Shown here piece after piece: positions 1 to 7,007 of a stretch of DNA of 7,578 nt. This DNA is from an uncultured Bacteroidales bacterium (GTDB lineage: Bacteria > Bacteroidota > Bacteroidia > Bacteroidales > UBA932): contig CAMZCW010000109.1 in NCBI GenBank assembly GCA_947305045.1, positions 1-7,578 on the forward strand. Reading direction: 5' to 3'. The notes beneath the pieces are model-generated. The model did no database searches and was not told where the DNA came from. It saw nothing but the letters and a program-made list of their open reading frames with translations. The position numbers were made by a program, and so were the translations under genes. The first letter of the stretch is position 1; each line of letters begins with the position of its first letter.

Positions 1-3000
1 TGTTTTTACCGTTGGCCGTGGCCTTCGCGCTGTGCGTCACGCCGGCGCTGGCCCAAAACGGTTCACTTCCGGTGACGGGAACGGTACGGGACCAAAGCGG
101 AGCGCCGCTGCCGGGAGCAACGGTATCCGTAGAGGGCACTGCAAACGGAACCGTAACCGACGCCACCGGAAAATTCTCCCTCAAAGTGCCTGGGGAGGGC
201 TCTCTCCTGGTAGCGGAATCCCTGGGATACAAGAGTGTCAAAATGAAGGTTGGCACCCGCCGCAGTTTTGACTTTGTCCTGGAGGAAGACAGCGAGTACC
301 TGGACGAGGTGGTTGTGATTGGCTTTGGCGAGGCCAAGAAGGCGGACCTTACCGGTTCCGTGGCCGTGGTCAAGATGCAGGATGTGGAAAACACAGCCAC
401 CATTTCCGTGGACCAGGCCCTGCAGGGCCGTGTGGCAGGAGCGGACATCATGAGCGTTTCCGGAGACCCTACGGAAGGCACCTCCATCCGCATTCGCGGC
501 TCCCGTTCCATTACCGCCGGTAATGAGCCGCTCATTGTGGTGGACGGCGTGATGAATGCCGTCCAGGACCTGAGCGACCTCAATTCCTCCGATATCGAGT
601 CCATCTCCGTGCTCAAGGATGCTTCGTCCACGGCCATTTATGGATCACAGGGTGCGAACGGCGTTATCATCGTGACTACCAAACAAGGGTCGCCCACGGC
701 GTCAAAACCTACGGTGACTTTTACGGCAAAGGCGGGCTTTTCCCAATTAGCCCGTAGCCTGGACTACATGAACGCAGCAGAGTTTGCCACCTATAACAAC
801 GACCGCATCGACTTCTCCAAGAGTGCCCATGGCGATGTGTATCCCGTGACACCCAGTTATACGCAAAAGTATGCAGACCCGGAGGCCCTGGGCGCAGGCA
901 CCGACTGGCTCAAGTCCATTACCCGTACGGCCGCTTTCCAGGAGTATGCGTTGTCAGTTACCGGCAACAGCAAGAAAACCAATTATTTCGCATCCATTTC
1001 CTATGCAGACGACCAAGGTATTATCCTGGATTCCGGTGCCAAGCGTGTGATTGGCCGCCTGAACCTGGGCCATCGTTTCAACAAGTGGCTCAAGGTGGAC
1101 TATAATGCCAATATCCTTTATCGTCTCAACAACAACAACAAGACCTCTATCGGCGGTACGGCCGTGTGGTCCGGAGCCGTTTACATCTCCCCGGTGCTGG
1201 GCATCGATTCCGAGGTGAACGACCTGTACAATTATGGGCAGGGAAGCCCCTTCAACAACCCTTACATCACCATCAAGGAGTCCGTGAACCAGCGCAAGAG
1301 CTTCGCCAACACCCAGACGCTCGCTCTTACACTGACGCCCATCAAAGGCCTGACCATCCAGAGCCGGAACACCTACTACAAGTACGACACCCACCTGTAC
1401 AAGTACTTGCCCGGTACGCTTCCCGTACGCCGGCTTTCCGGAACCGGCGGCCAGGTGGACCGTGCCGACAATGATTTAGTGCAGCTCAATACCGACAACA
1501 CGGTTACCTACAAGACCGACATCGCCCGCGTGCATCACCTGGACGCCATGGCAGGCATGTCATTATATTATAAGCGCATAAACCAGCAGAACATCACCGG
1601 AAAGGGGATGCTGGTGGACGAACTCAAGTGGAACGATCTCAGCGCCATTGCCGATAAAGACAATTACACGCTCACTTCTGACAACCAGGAGGTGCGCAAG
1701 CTCTCTTTCCTGGCGCGTGTGAACTACAATTACAAGCAGCGTTACTACGTTACCTTTACCGGCCGTGCCGATGCCTCATCCAACTTTGCCGCCAACAACA
1801 AGTGGGGCTTCTTCCCATCCATGGCCCTGAAGTGGAACCTGGCCAACGAGCCCTGGCTCAAGCGTACCCGCATTTTCCAGGACCTCTCCCTGCGGTTCAG
1901 TGCCGGCCGTACCGGTAACGACGCCATCGCCCCGTATAAGTCCCTGCAGCAGCTGAGCTCTTCCACGGCCGGTTATCTGCTGGGCGACGGCCAGTCCACT
2001 TACTACTATCCTTCCCGCCTGGACAGCCCCAACCTCACCTGGGAAAAGACAGACTTGTATAACCTGGCTTTGGATATGTCCGTGCTCAAGGGCCGCATCA
2101 AGTTTACTGCGGAAGGCTATATTGCCAACACCCGGGACCTGCTCCTGAGCGTGCAGAAGGCCCAGCAGACCGGTTATGGCAATTTCACGCAGAATCTGGG
2201 TCGCACCTCCAACAAAGGCGTGGAACTGAGTCTGGAAACCCGGAACATCGTCAAGAAAAACTTCTCCTGGACCACTTCGTTCAACATCTCCCACAACCGT
2301 CAAATGGTAGAGGACATTGGTGGCGAGAGCGAGGTGGTGGCCATGAAGGACCAGAAGGGCTACATGATTTACGGCTATCGCGCCGGCTATCCCTTGAACT
2401 CGCTGTGGGGCTTCCAGTACGGCGGTGTATGGCACAATCAGGAGGAAATTGCCGACAATGACATCACGCACCAGTATGTAGATTACTACGCCAAGCCCTA
2501 CAAGTGCGGCCGTCCCAAGTACGTGGACCAGAACCATGACGGCATCCTGGACAACCAGGACCTCACCTATTTGGGGAACGCCGATCCCATCGTTTACGGG
2601 GGTCTGCAGAATAACTTCCACATCTATGGTTTCGACCTGGGCATTTTCCTGGCCTATTCCGTAGGCGGAAGCATTTACAACTATTCTGAATTCTTCATGG
2701 CGGGTACCTACTGCTCCAACCAGTACCGCTACATGCTCAACAGCTGGCATCCTTACCGCAATCCGGAGTCCAACTTCCCGGCGGCCGGCGCCAGCGGCTC
2801 CAGTATGCTTCCCAGTGATTTCATGGTGCACGACGCCTCGTACCTGCGCCTGAAGAGCGTGAAACTCTCCTACAAGTTCGACCTGGACAAGAAGGTGAAG
2901 TGGATGCGCAGCATCACGGTGGGCATCAGCGCCGAGAACCTCTTCGTCTGGACCCGGTACAACGGCTTCGACCCTGACGTCTCATCCAAGGTGGAGGATC

Positions 3001-3083
3001 AGGAATCTACTATCAGAAGGGCCGATATCGGCGCATACCCGCGTCCGCGCAAGATTATCGGCATGGTTCAAATCAAATTCTAA
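1..3083 (+). CDS. SusC/RagA-family TonB-linked outer-membrane transporter (5' partial)
   Basis: Outer-membrane TonB-dependent importer that would pair with the SusD-like lipoprotein encoded next. The reading frame is open from the left edge (first full codon at base 3, reading F-L-P-L-A-V-A-F), so the true start lies at or before the edge. The TTG at base 12 sits inside the signal peptide and is not a credible start. Counting residues from base 12: the signal peptide ends at ALA|Q (14/15); a carboxypeptidase-regulatory-like beta domain spans about 18-92; the family segment DEVVVIGFG is at 98-106; the plug domain is about 108-225 with RIRGSRSI and PLIVVDGV, closing with the SusC signature LKDASSTAIYGSQGANGV (201-218). 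The remaining ~800 residues are an aromatic-rich beta barrel, including a Ca-site-like loop DQNHDGILDNQD near 839-850 and the usual ending YPRPRKIIG...IKF with a terminal Phe. No STN domain lies between signal peptide and regulatory-like domain, so direct anti-sigma signalling is not indicated. The length of just over 1,023 residues is normal for the family. The family is certain; the substrate is unknown. Confidence 0.97.
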   Translation, partial: FLPLAVAFALCVTPALAQNGSLPVTGTVRDQSGAPLPGATVSVEGTANGTVTDATGKFSLKVPGEGSLLVAESLGYKSVKMKVGTRRSFDFVLEEDSEYLDEVVVIGFGEAKKADLTGSVAVVKMQDVENTATISVDQALQGRVAGADIMSVSGDPTEGTSIRIRGSRSITAGNEPLIVVDGVMNAVQDLSDLNSSDIESISVLKDASSTAIYGSQGANGVIIVTTKQGSPTASKPTVTFTAKAGFSQLARSLDYMNAAEFATYNNDRIDFSKSAHGDVYPVTPSYTQKYADPEALGAGTDWLKSITRTAAFQEYALSVTGNSKKTNYFASISYADDQGIILDSGAKRVIGRLNLGHRFNKWLKVDYNANILYRLNNNNKTSIGGTAVWSGAVYISPVLGIDSEVNDLYNYGQGSPFNNPYITIKESVNQRKSFANTQTLALTLTPIKGLTIQSRNTYYKYDTHLYKYLPGTLPVRRLSGTGGQVDRADNDLVQLNTDNTVTYKTDIARVHHLDAMAGMSLYYKRINQQNITGKGMLVDELKWNDLSAIADKDNYTLTSDNQEVRKLSFLARVNYNYKQRYYVTFTGRADASSNFAANNKWGFFPSMALKWNLANEPWLKRTRIFQDLSLRFSAGRTGNDAIAPYKSLQQLSSSTAGYLLGDGQSTYYYPSRLDSPNLTWEKTDLYNLALDMSVLKGRIKFTAEGYIANTRDLLLSVQKAQQTGYGNFTQNLGRTSNKGVELSLETRNIVKKNFSWTTSFNISHNRQMVEDIGGESEVVAMKDQKGYMIYGYRAGYPLNSLWGFQYGGVWHNQEEIADNDITHQYVDYYAKPYKCGRPKYVDQNHDGILDNQDLTYLGNADPIVYGGLQNNFHIYGFDLGIFLAYSVGGSIYNYSEFFMAGTYCSNQYRYMLNSWHPYRNPESNFPAAGASGSSMLPSDFMVHDASYLRLKSVKLSYKFDLDKKVKWMRSITVGISAENLFVWTRYNGFDPDVSSKVEDQESTIRRADIGAYPRPRKIIGMVQIKF

Positions 3084-3089
3084 GGGCGT

Positions 3090-4652
3090 ATGAAAAAGAC
3101 AGTATTATTGTTTGCAAGTATCCTGGCCCTTAGCCTTGCCAGTTGCTCCAAGTTCCTTGAGGAAAAACCCTCTTCCTTTGTGGACAGGGATAATTACTTC
3201 AAAAGCGAGGCACAGTGTCGCACGGCTGTGAATTCCTGCTATGTGGGCCTTAGGACCGTTTATTCGTCCACGTTGTTCACGCATTTGGAAGGGACCACGG
3301 ACATCTGTTATGTGCCATCCGTCTCGGACGTAAACGCCATCCTGGATATCAACCCGTCCCAGTGCAACATTTCCAAGACCGTGTGGAGCACGGCCTACAA
3401 AGCCATTATGTACAGCAATGCCGCCATTGCCGGTATTGAGAAGTCCAGCTCCATTGGCGAGAACGTGCAGAAGGACCTCTTGGCCGAAGCCAAGACCATG
3501 CGAGCCTTCTGGTATTACCTGCTCACCGGCCTGTTCGGCGATGTGCCTTACTATACCGACGATGTGGTGGACCAGCCCACTATGGACCGCATCGCCCACC
3601 TGGGACGCATGGATGCCGTAGCAACCCGCGCAGCCCTAATCAAGGAGCTGCAGGACTGCTACAGCTACAACGGCGACGTCTATACCGGCGCACTTACGCA
3701 GGTGCGGGCCAATGACAACGAAGAAAAAGGCCGCGCCGGCTGGGCCATGGGCATGATGCTCATCGGCAAGCTGGCCCTTTGGAATGCCTACGCCGATGTC
3801 ACTTCCGGCACGGACTGGTTCCAGACCGCTATCGACGCCCTGGAGCGCCTGGTGCCCATTTACGGTGAGCTTTCCCAGTATCCGCTGAGCGACCTTTACT
3901 TCAGTGTGAAAGACACGCCGGAGCGTATTTTCGAAATCCGGCATGCATATACGGAGGGCACCCTTTCCTACGCCGGTACCCTGGCCCAGAACTGCATGCC
4001 TTCCTACAATAGCACCACCCAACTCTTTGACGGAGTGAGCATCCCCTGGTTGGGAACGGAGGCCAAGGTTGGGACCTGCAACCGCCCCAGCACCTATTTC
4101 TACGGCGCCCTGCAGCCGGACAACGGACAGGACCGGCGTGTGGATGTGAACCAGGGCCGTCGCTTTGAAGGAACCGCCTTCTCCAATGGACTGGCCAAGC
4201 CGTGGATGGGCCCCAAATTCTGGTGCCCTTACATGAAGACCACCTATGACTCCAACAATTATCCGGTGTTTCGTTATGCCGATGCCCTGCTCCTGCTTGC
4301 CGAGGCCTACTGTGCCAAGGAGGACAAAGAGAATACGGAGAAATACCTGAACATGGTACGTTCTCGTGCCGGATTGCCGGATTACGTGGCGGGCAACTGG
4401 GCCAAGACCACGCAGGAAGTGCGTGACGAGCGCGCCCGTGAACTGTTTGGTGAGTTCCAGCGCAAGTTTGACCTGGTTCGCTGGAACATCTGGTACGACA
4501 GCGTGCGTGAATATTGGCAGGTGGAAATGGAGGCGCGCGCCATTCCTACGCATCTGCAGCGCTGCCACCGCTATCTTCCTATTCCCATCGAACAGGTGGT
4601 GAACTCGGGCTATGCCCTTGACAACAACGAATATAACGCCTACGGAATGTAA
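3090..4652 (+). CDS. SusD/RagB-family nutrient-binding outer-membrane lipoprotein
   Basis: Surface lipoprotein expected to cap the SusC barrel and bind the imported ligand. The 520-residue length is typical. The ATG at 3090 is six bases after the susC-like stop and begins a lipoprotein signal peptide, MKKTVLLF...LASC, with lipidated Cys19. The mature start, CSKFLEEKP, is acidic and SusD-like, as expected for surface export. The SusD N-terminal (TPR-like helical) half covers about 20-230, with EAKTMRAFWYYLLTGLFGDVP at 133-153. The C-terminal SusD half, about 275-520, contains FRYADALLLLAEAYC (394-408), LNMVRSRAGLP (420-430), DERARELFGEFQRKFDLVRW (446-465) and the closing LPIPIEQV (496-503). 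These are the standard signatures of PF14322/PF07980-type proteins. The mature protein has about ten further cysteines, which seems high. No Shine-Dalgarno is clear; 'AAGGG' lies only about three bases before the ATG, and the 5' codons are A/T-rich, as is common in Bacteroidota. The family is certain; the ligand cannot be read from sequence. Confidence 0.97.
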   Translation: MKKTVLLFASILALSLASCSKFLEEKPSSFVDRDNYFKSEAQCRTAVNSCYVGLRTVYSSTLFTHLEGTTDICYVPSVSDVNAILDINPSQCNISKTVWSTAYKAIMYSNAAIAGIEKSSSIGENVQKDLLAEAKTMRAFWYYLLTGLFGDVPYYTDDVVDQPTMDRIAHLGRMDAVATRAALIKELQDCYSYNGDVYTGALTQVRANDNEEKGRAGWAMGMMLIGKLALWNAYADVTSGTDWFQTAIDALERLVPIYGELSQYPLSDLYFSVKDTPERIFEIRHAYTEGTLSYAGTLAQNCMPSYNSTTQLFDGVSIPWLGTEAKVGTCNRPSTYFYGALQPDNGQDRRVDVNQGRRFEGTAFSNGLAKPWMGPKFWCPYMKTTYDSNNYPVFRYADALLLLAEAYCAKEDKENTEKYLNMVRSRAGLPDYVAGNWAKTTQEVRDERARELFGEFQRKFDLVRWNIWYDSVREYWQVEMEARAIPTHLQRCHRYLPIPIEQVVNSGYALDNNEYNAYGM

Positions 4653-4653
4653 T

Positions 4654-7005
4654 ATGAGACGGATTCAACTACTTTTGCCTGTCCTGGCACTGCTTCTGGC
4701 GATCGTGGGCTGCTCCCAGCGCTATGAACTCAACCTGCCCCTGGCCCTGAACCGGACGGAAATGCGTTTCGACGCTTCCGGCAACAGTTACTACGTGCTG
4801 GTTTATTGCCAGGGTGACTGGACCGCCACCCTGGAAAAAGACGTTCCCTGGGTCTCCCTTTCCCGTAGTTCCGGGCATGGGAACAGCCAAATCATGGTGT
4901 CCGCAGACCTGAACCGCAGCGTGTCCCGCGGTGTGGTGCTCACCGTTCGGAGCGGAGATTCCGTGAAGGAAATGTATATTTCCCAGAAGAGCGGCAGTAG
5001 CGAGATCGGCAACTACAACTTGATAAAAGAAAGCGTAGAAATGCTCCGGGGAGCCTCTGTAGGCCGCATGTCTGCCGGAACCGATCTGGACGAGGAAACG
5101 CTCTCCAATGTGGAAACATCCGTTGATTATGGAGAAGTTGCTACGGAGCCCTGGATTCACAACATTCAGGTGAGCCGTTCCCGTGTTACGTTCGAGGTGG
5201 ATGAAAACACCTCAGGTGCAGCCCGTAGCGCTGTAGTTCACCTGAGTTTCCCCCTGGCCCGTTGGGACAATCCCATACAGGCCTTCTTTACGGTGAACCA
5301 ATCGGTGGCTGAGCCAGCTCAAATCCAGGCAAGCGTGAAGCCTCTTTCCGACGGCAAGGCACCGGCGTGGGCCGAAGGCGACCGCCTGCTTTTGCTGGAT
5401 AGTGACGGGAGCGGCCTCATTCCGGCGGAGGTTTATACGGCCGCCGGCTCCCAGGCCACCCTCCTGTTCAATGCCGAAGCTGTTCAAGGTGGCATTATGG
5501 GTGGTGTGTATCCGGAAGATTATGTGAACCGCTGGAGCGACGGAAAGGTGTATGTCCAACTGCCCGAGAACCGGCCTGGCATTACTTCCCTGGCAACCGC
5601 GGAGGACCTGGTCCTGATGGCCGGAAAGCGGGAAGGAGAAACGGTGATGCTGGCGGGCGCCTGCGCACTGCTTTGCTTGAATTTACAGGGAGAAGGAACG
5701 CTGCAGCAGTTGAGCATGGTGGCAGAAACCCCCATTGCCGGTATGGGTACGGTGGATATGTCCCTGGAGAATCCGGCGTATGTTCCCGGTAACACCGGCA
5801 GCCCCCAAATCTCCTTCACTTTACCGGAGGAGGGCATTGCTCTTCCCGTACAGCTGTATGTGGCAGTCCCCGAGGGCGATTTAGGCACCATTCTGGTCAA
5901 TGCCATCACCAGCACCTGGAGCGGCTGCGTCAGCGGCAAGGCCCAGGAGGCCGGAACCGCCGGTACGATTATTCCGCTTTCTGAACTCAGTTTCAGCTTA
6001 CCTGGACAGGCTATCGACCTTACCCAAGGCGACAAATGGGCCAATTGCTTCATGGTGAGTGGAACCGAGGAGGCTGTTTACAGCGTGGCGGTCCGCCGTC
6101 CCGACGGAACGGTTCCCGCCTCCGACATCAAACTGTGCTCCGTCCTGTGGCAAACAGCCCCTGGCGTGATAGACTATCTGGCCCTGGATCCCAGCGGTTC
6201 CAGCTTGTATTTCCGCAAGAGCCAGGGCAACCCGGGGAGCGCGCATGTGGCGGTGATGAACGGAGACGGCGTCATCCGTTGGAGCTACCATATCTGGGCG
6301 CCGGCAACGTCCGTAGAAGAACGCACATTGGGCGCCTGGACCTTTATGGACCGCAATGTGGGTGCGGTCAAGGCCGATGCACGCGACTTTACCAACGCTT
6401 CCATCGGCATGCATTACCAGTGGGGCCGAAAGGACCCGTTCCCGCCGGCAAAGGCAACCGGCGCCAGCGGCAACGGCATGCGCTCCACGGTGTATCCGGA
6501 CAACATCGCGTTTGTGACGGCCCAGGACGGCGTGAGTCAGGAAGTGGCGGACGCCACCCCCAACACCTACTATTGGGGCAGCGGTGCCAGTGGCAAACAG
6601 GACTGGCGGGATGTCCAGGACGATGCGCTGTGGGCATCGGCCACTTCCAACGCCAACCCTTGCCCTTATGGCTGGATGGTCCCGTCCAATGATGCGCTGG
6701 GCGTAATCCCGGAGCGCCTGAAGGCGGCCGAGTACGTGTCCAAGGTGGGTATCACCATCCAGGACGACAACGGAAAGGAAATGCTCTTCGTACCTGGCGG
6801 CGTTTACCGCAGAAGTACTTCTACAGCCAGCGAACTGGCTAATATGAGCGACGGCTGGATCTGGTCTTCCACGCCTTACGAAATGGGAGATTATCGCGGT
6901 TCTTACCGTCTGTGGTATCAAAGCAATGTGAACAACCGACGGATAGATACCAATTATCCTCAGCGACGTTGGGGCGGAAATGTAAGATGCGTAAAAGTCA
7001 AATAG
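4654..7005 (+). CDS. Multidomain surface lipoprotein: BACON x2, fimbrillin-like, FISUMP-like
   Basis: Probable cell-surface binding or adhesin-like lipoprotein of 783 residues. The ATG at 4654 is chosen because it opens a good lipoprotein signal, MRRIQLLLPVLALLLAIVGC (Cys20), one base after the SusD stop. An in-frame ATG at 4612 would overlap susD by 41 bases and bury that signal. By eye the order is: BACON domain about 32-113 (DWTATL, PWVSLS, then a terminal strand MYISQKS); a second, diverged BACON-like unit about 125-218 (PWIHNIQVS, DENTSGAARSAVV, FFTVNQS); a fimbrillin/Mfa-like beta domain about 222-450 (APAWAEGDRLLLLD, GVYPEDY, EDLVLMAG, ACALLCLNLQGEGTLQQLSM, LYVAVPEGD); a domain opening WANCFMVSG at 462-470 and running to WSYHIWAP (543-550); and a FISUMP-like C-terminus about 560-783 (MDRNVGA, HYQWGRKDPF, NPCPYGWMVPS, WIWSST, final GGNVRCVK). 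No catalytic motif is visible. Its position after SusCD suggests a SusE/F-like ligand-binding role, which is inference. An adhesin or pilus-anchor role is the main alternative. Confidence 0.88.
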   Translation: MRRIQLLLPVLALLLAIVGCSQRYELNLPLALNRTEMRFDASGNSYYVLVYCQGDWTATLEKDVPWVSLSRSSGHGNSQIMVSADLNRSVSRGVVLTVRSGDSVKEMYISQKSGSSEIGNYNLIKESVEMLRGASVGRMSAGTDLDEETLSNVETSVDYGEVATEPWIHNIQVSRSRVTFEVDENTSGAARSAVVHLSFPLARWDNPIQAFFTVNQSVAEPAQIQASVKPLSDGKAPAWAEGDRLLLLDSDGSGLIPAEVYTAAGSQATLLFNAEAVQGGIMGGVYPEDYVNRWSDGKVYVQLPENRPGITSLATAEDLVLMAGKREGETVMLAGACALLCLNLQGEGTLQQLSMVAETPIAGMGTVDMSLENPAYVPGNTGSPQISFTLPEEGIALPVQLYVAVPEGDLGTILVNAITSTWSGCVSGKAQEAGTAGTIIPLSELSFSLPGQAIDLTQGDKWANCFMVSGTEEAVYSVAVRRPDGTVPASDIKLCSVLWQTAPGVIDYLALDPSGSSLYFRKSQGNPGSAHVAVMNGDGVIRWSYHIWAPATSVEERTLGAWTFMDRNVGAVKADARDFTNASIGMHYQWGRKDPFPPAKATGASGNGMRSTVYPDNIAFVTAQDGVSQEVADATPNTYYWGSGASGKQDWRDVQDDALWASATSNANPCPYGWMVPSNDALGVIPERLKAAEYVSKVGITIQDDNGKEMLFVPGGVYRRSTSTASELANMSDGWIWSSTPYEMGDYRGSYRLWYQSNVNNRRIDTNYPQRRWGGNVRCVKVK
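4747..4992 (+). other. BACON domain 1 of the 783-residue lipoprotein
   Basis: Encodes residues about 32-113. The strand pattern, the Trp of GDWTATL, the PWVSLS turn, the N-x-S-x-x-R stretch (NRSVSRGVV) and the final strand ending in SQKS match the BACON consensus (aromatic at mid-domain, Asn-Ser...Arg, C-terminal Q-K/S). It directly follows the lipid anchor and a short linker, as expected for an Ig-like spacer lifting distal domains off the membrane. Confidence 0.8.
5317..6003 (+). other. Fimbrillin (Mfa)-like domain in the 783-residue lipoprotein
   Basis: Encodes residues about 222-450. Features that recur in Bacteroidales fimbrillin-like proteins are the 'W-x-x-GD' opening (AWAEGDRLLLLD), the tyrosine/proline segment GVYPEDY, the 'DL-hydrophobic-M-A' segment (EDLVLMAG), the hydrophobic core strand followed by NLQGEGTLQQLSM, and the late VAVPEGDLGTILV strand. 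The assignment is from pattern memory and is weaker than for the SusC and SusD genes. Confidence 0.62.
6331..7002 (+). other. FISUMP-like C-terminal domain in the 783-residue lipoprotein
   Basis: Encodes residues about 560-783. Landmarks in order are MDRNVGA (565-571), YQWGRKDPF (588-596), CPYGWMVPS (670-678), WIWSST (735-740), YRLWYQS (751-757) and the final VRCVK (778-782). This is the usual landmark series of the Fibrobacter-succinogenes-major-paralogue type domain at the C-terminus of many Bacteroidota lipoproteins. Two cysteines, C670 and C779, fall in the conserved 'CP.GW' and 'VRCV' motifs and could form a disulfide. Molecular function is unproven. Confidence 0.75.
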
Positions 7006-7007
7006 TT

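Noticed and set aside
12..14. TTG as start codon of the SusC-like gene
   Set aside because: It lies inside the hydrophobic signal peptide and would remove the n-region. The frame is open to the left edge, so the gene is simply cut by the window. If the base before position 1 were A, an ATG would span the edge, but that signal peptide would lack a basic n-region.
1429..1448. GCCGG...CCGGC inverted repeat
   Set aside because: A short five-base stem inside the SusC reading frame with no U-tract; expected by chance in GC-rich coding sequence and not a terminator.
1776..2831. Long antisense open frame (about 350 codons) across the SusC gene, with similar ones at 3636-4568 and 5998-6921
   Set aside because: They lie fully inside strongly recognised sense genes. 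GC-rich third positions produce long open antisense frames. Their translations show no recognisable domain or credible signal.
3106..3114. TATTGTTTG, resembling the Bacteroidota -7 promoter element TAnnTTTG
   Set aside because: The spacer is three bases rather than two, there is no obvious -33 TTG partner at the right distance, and it falls inside the signal-peptide codons of the SusD gene in a tight operon.
4612..4653. Upstream in-frame ATG for the 783-residue lipoprotein
   Set aside because: It overlaps the SusD coding sequence and adds 14 polar residues ahead of a well-formed lipoprotein signal peptide. The ATG at 4654 fits much better.
6036..6692. Sense-strand open frame in another phase within the lipoprotein gene (also 1166-1474, 3418-3621, 4366-4602)
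   Set aside because: Out-of-frame, low-complexity Arg/Pro/Gly-rich translations overlapping a well-supported gene; no evidence of programmed frameshifting.
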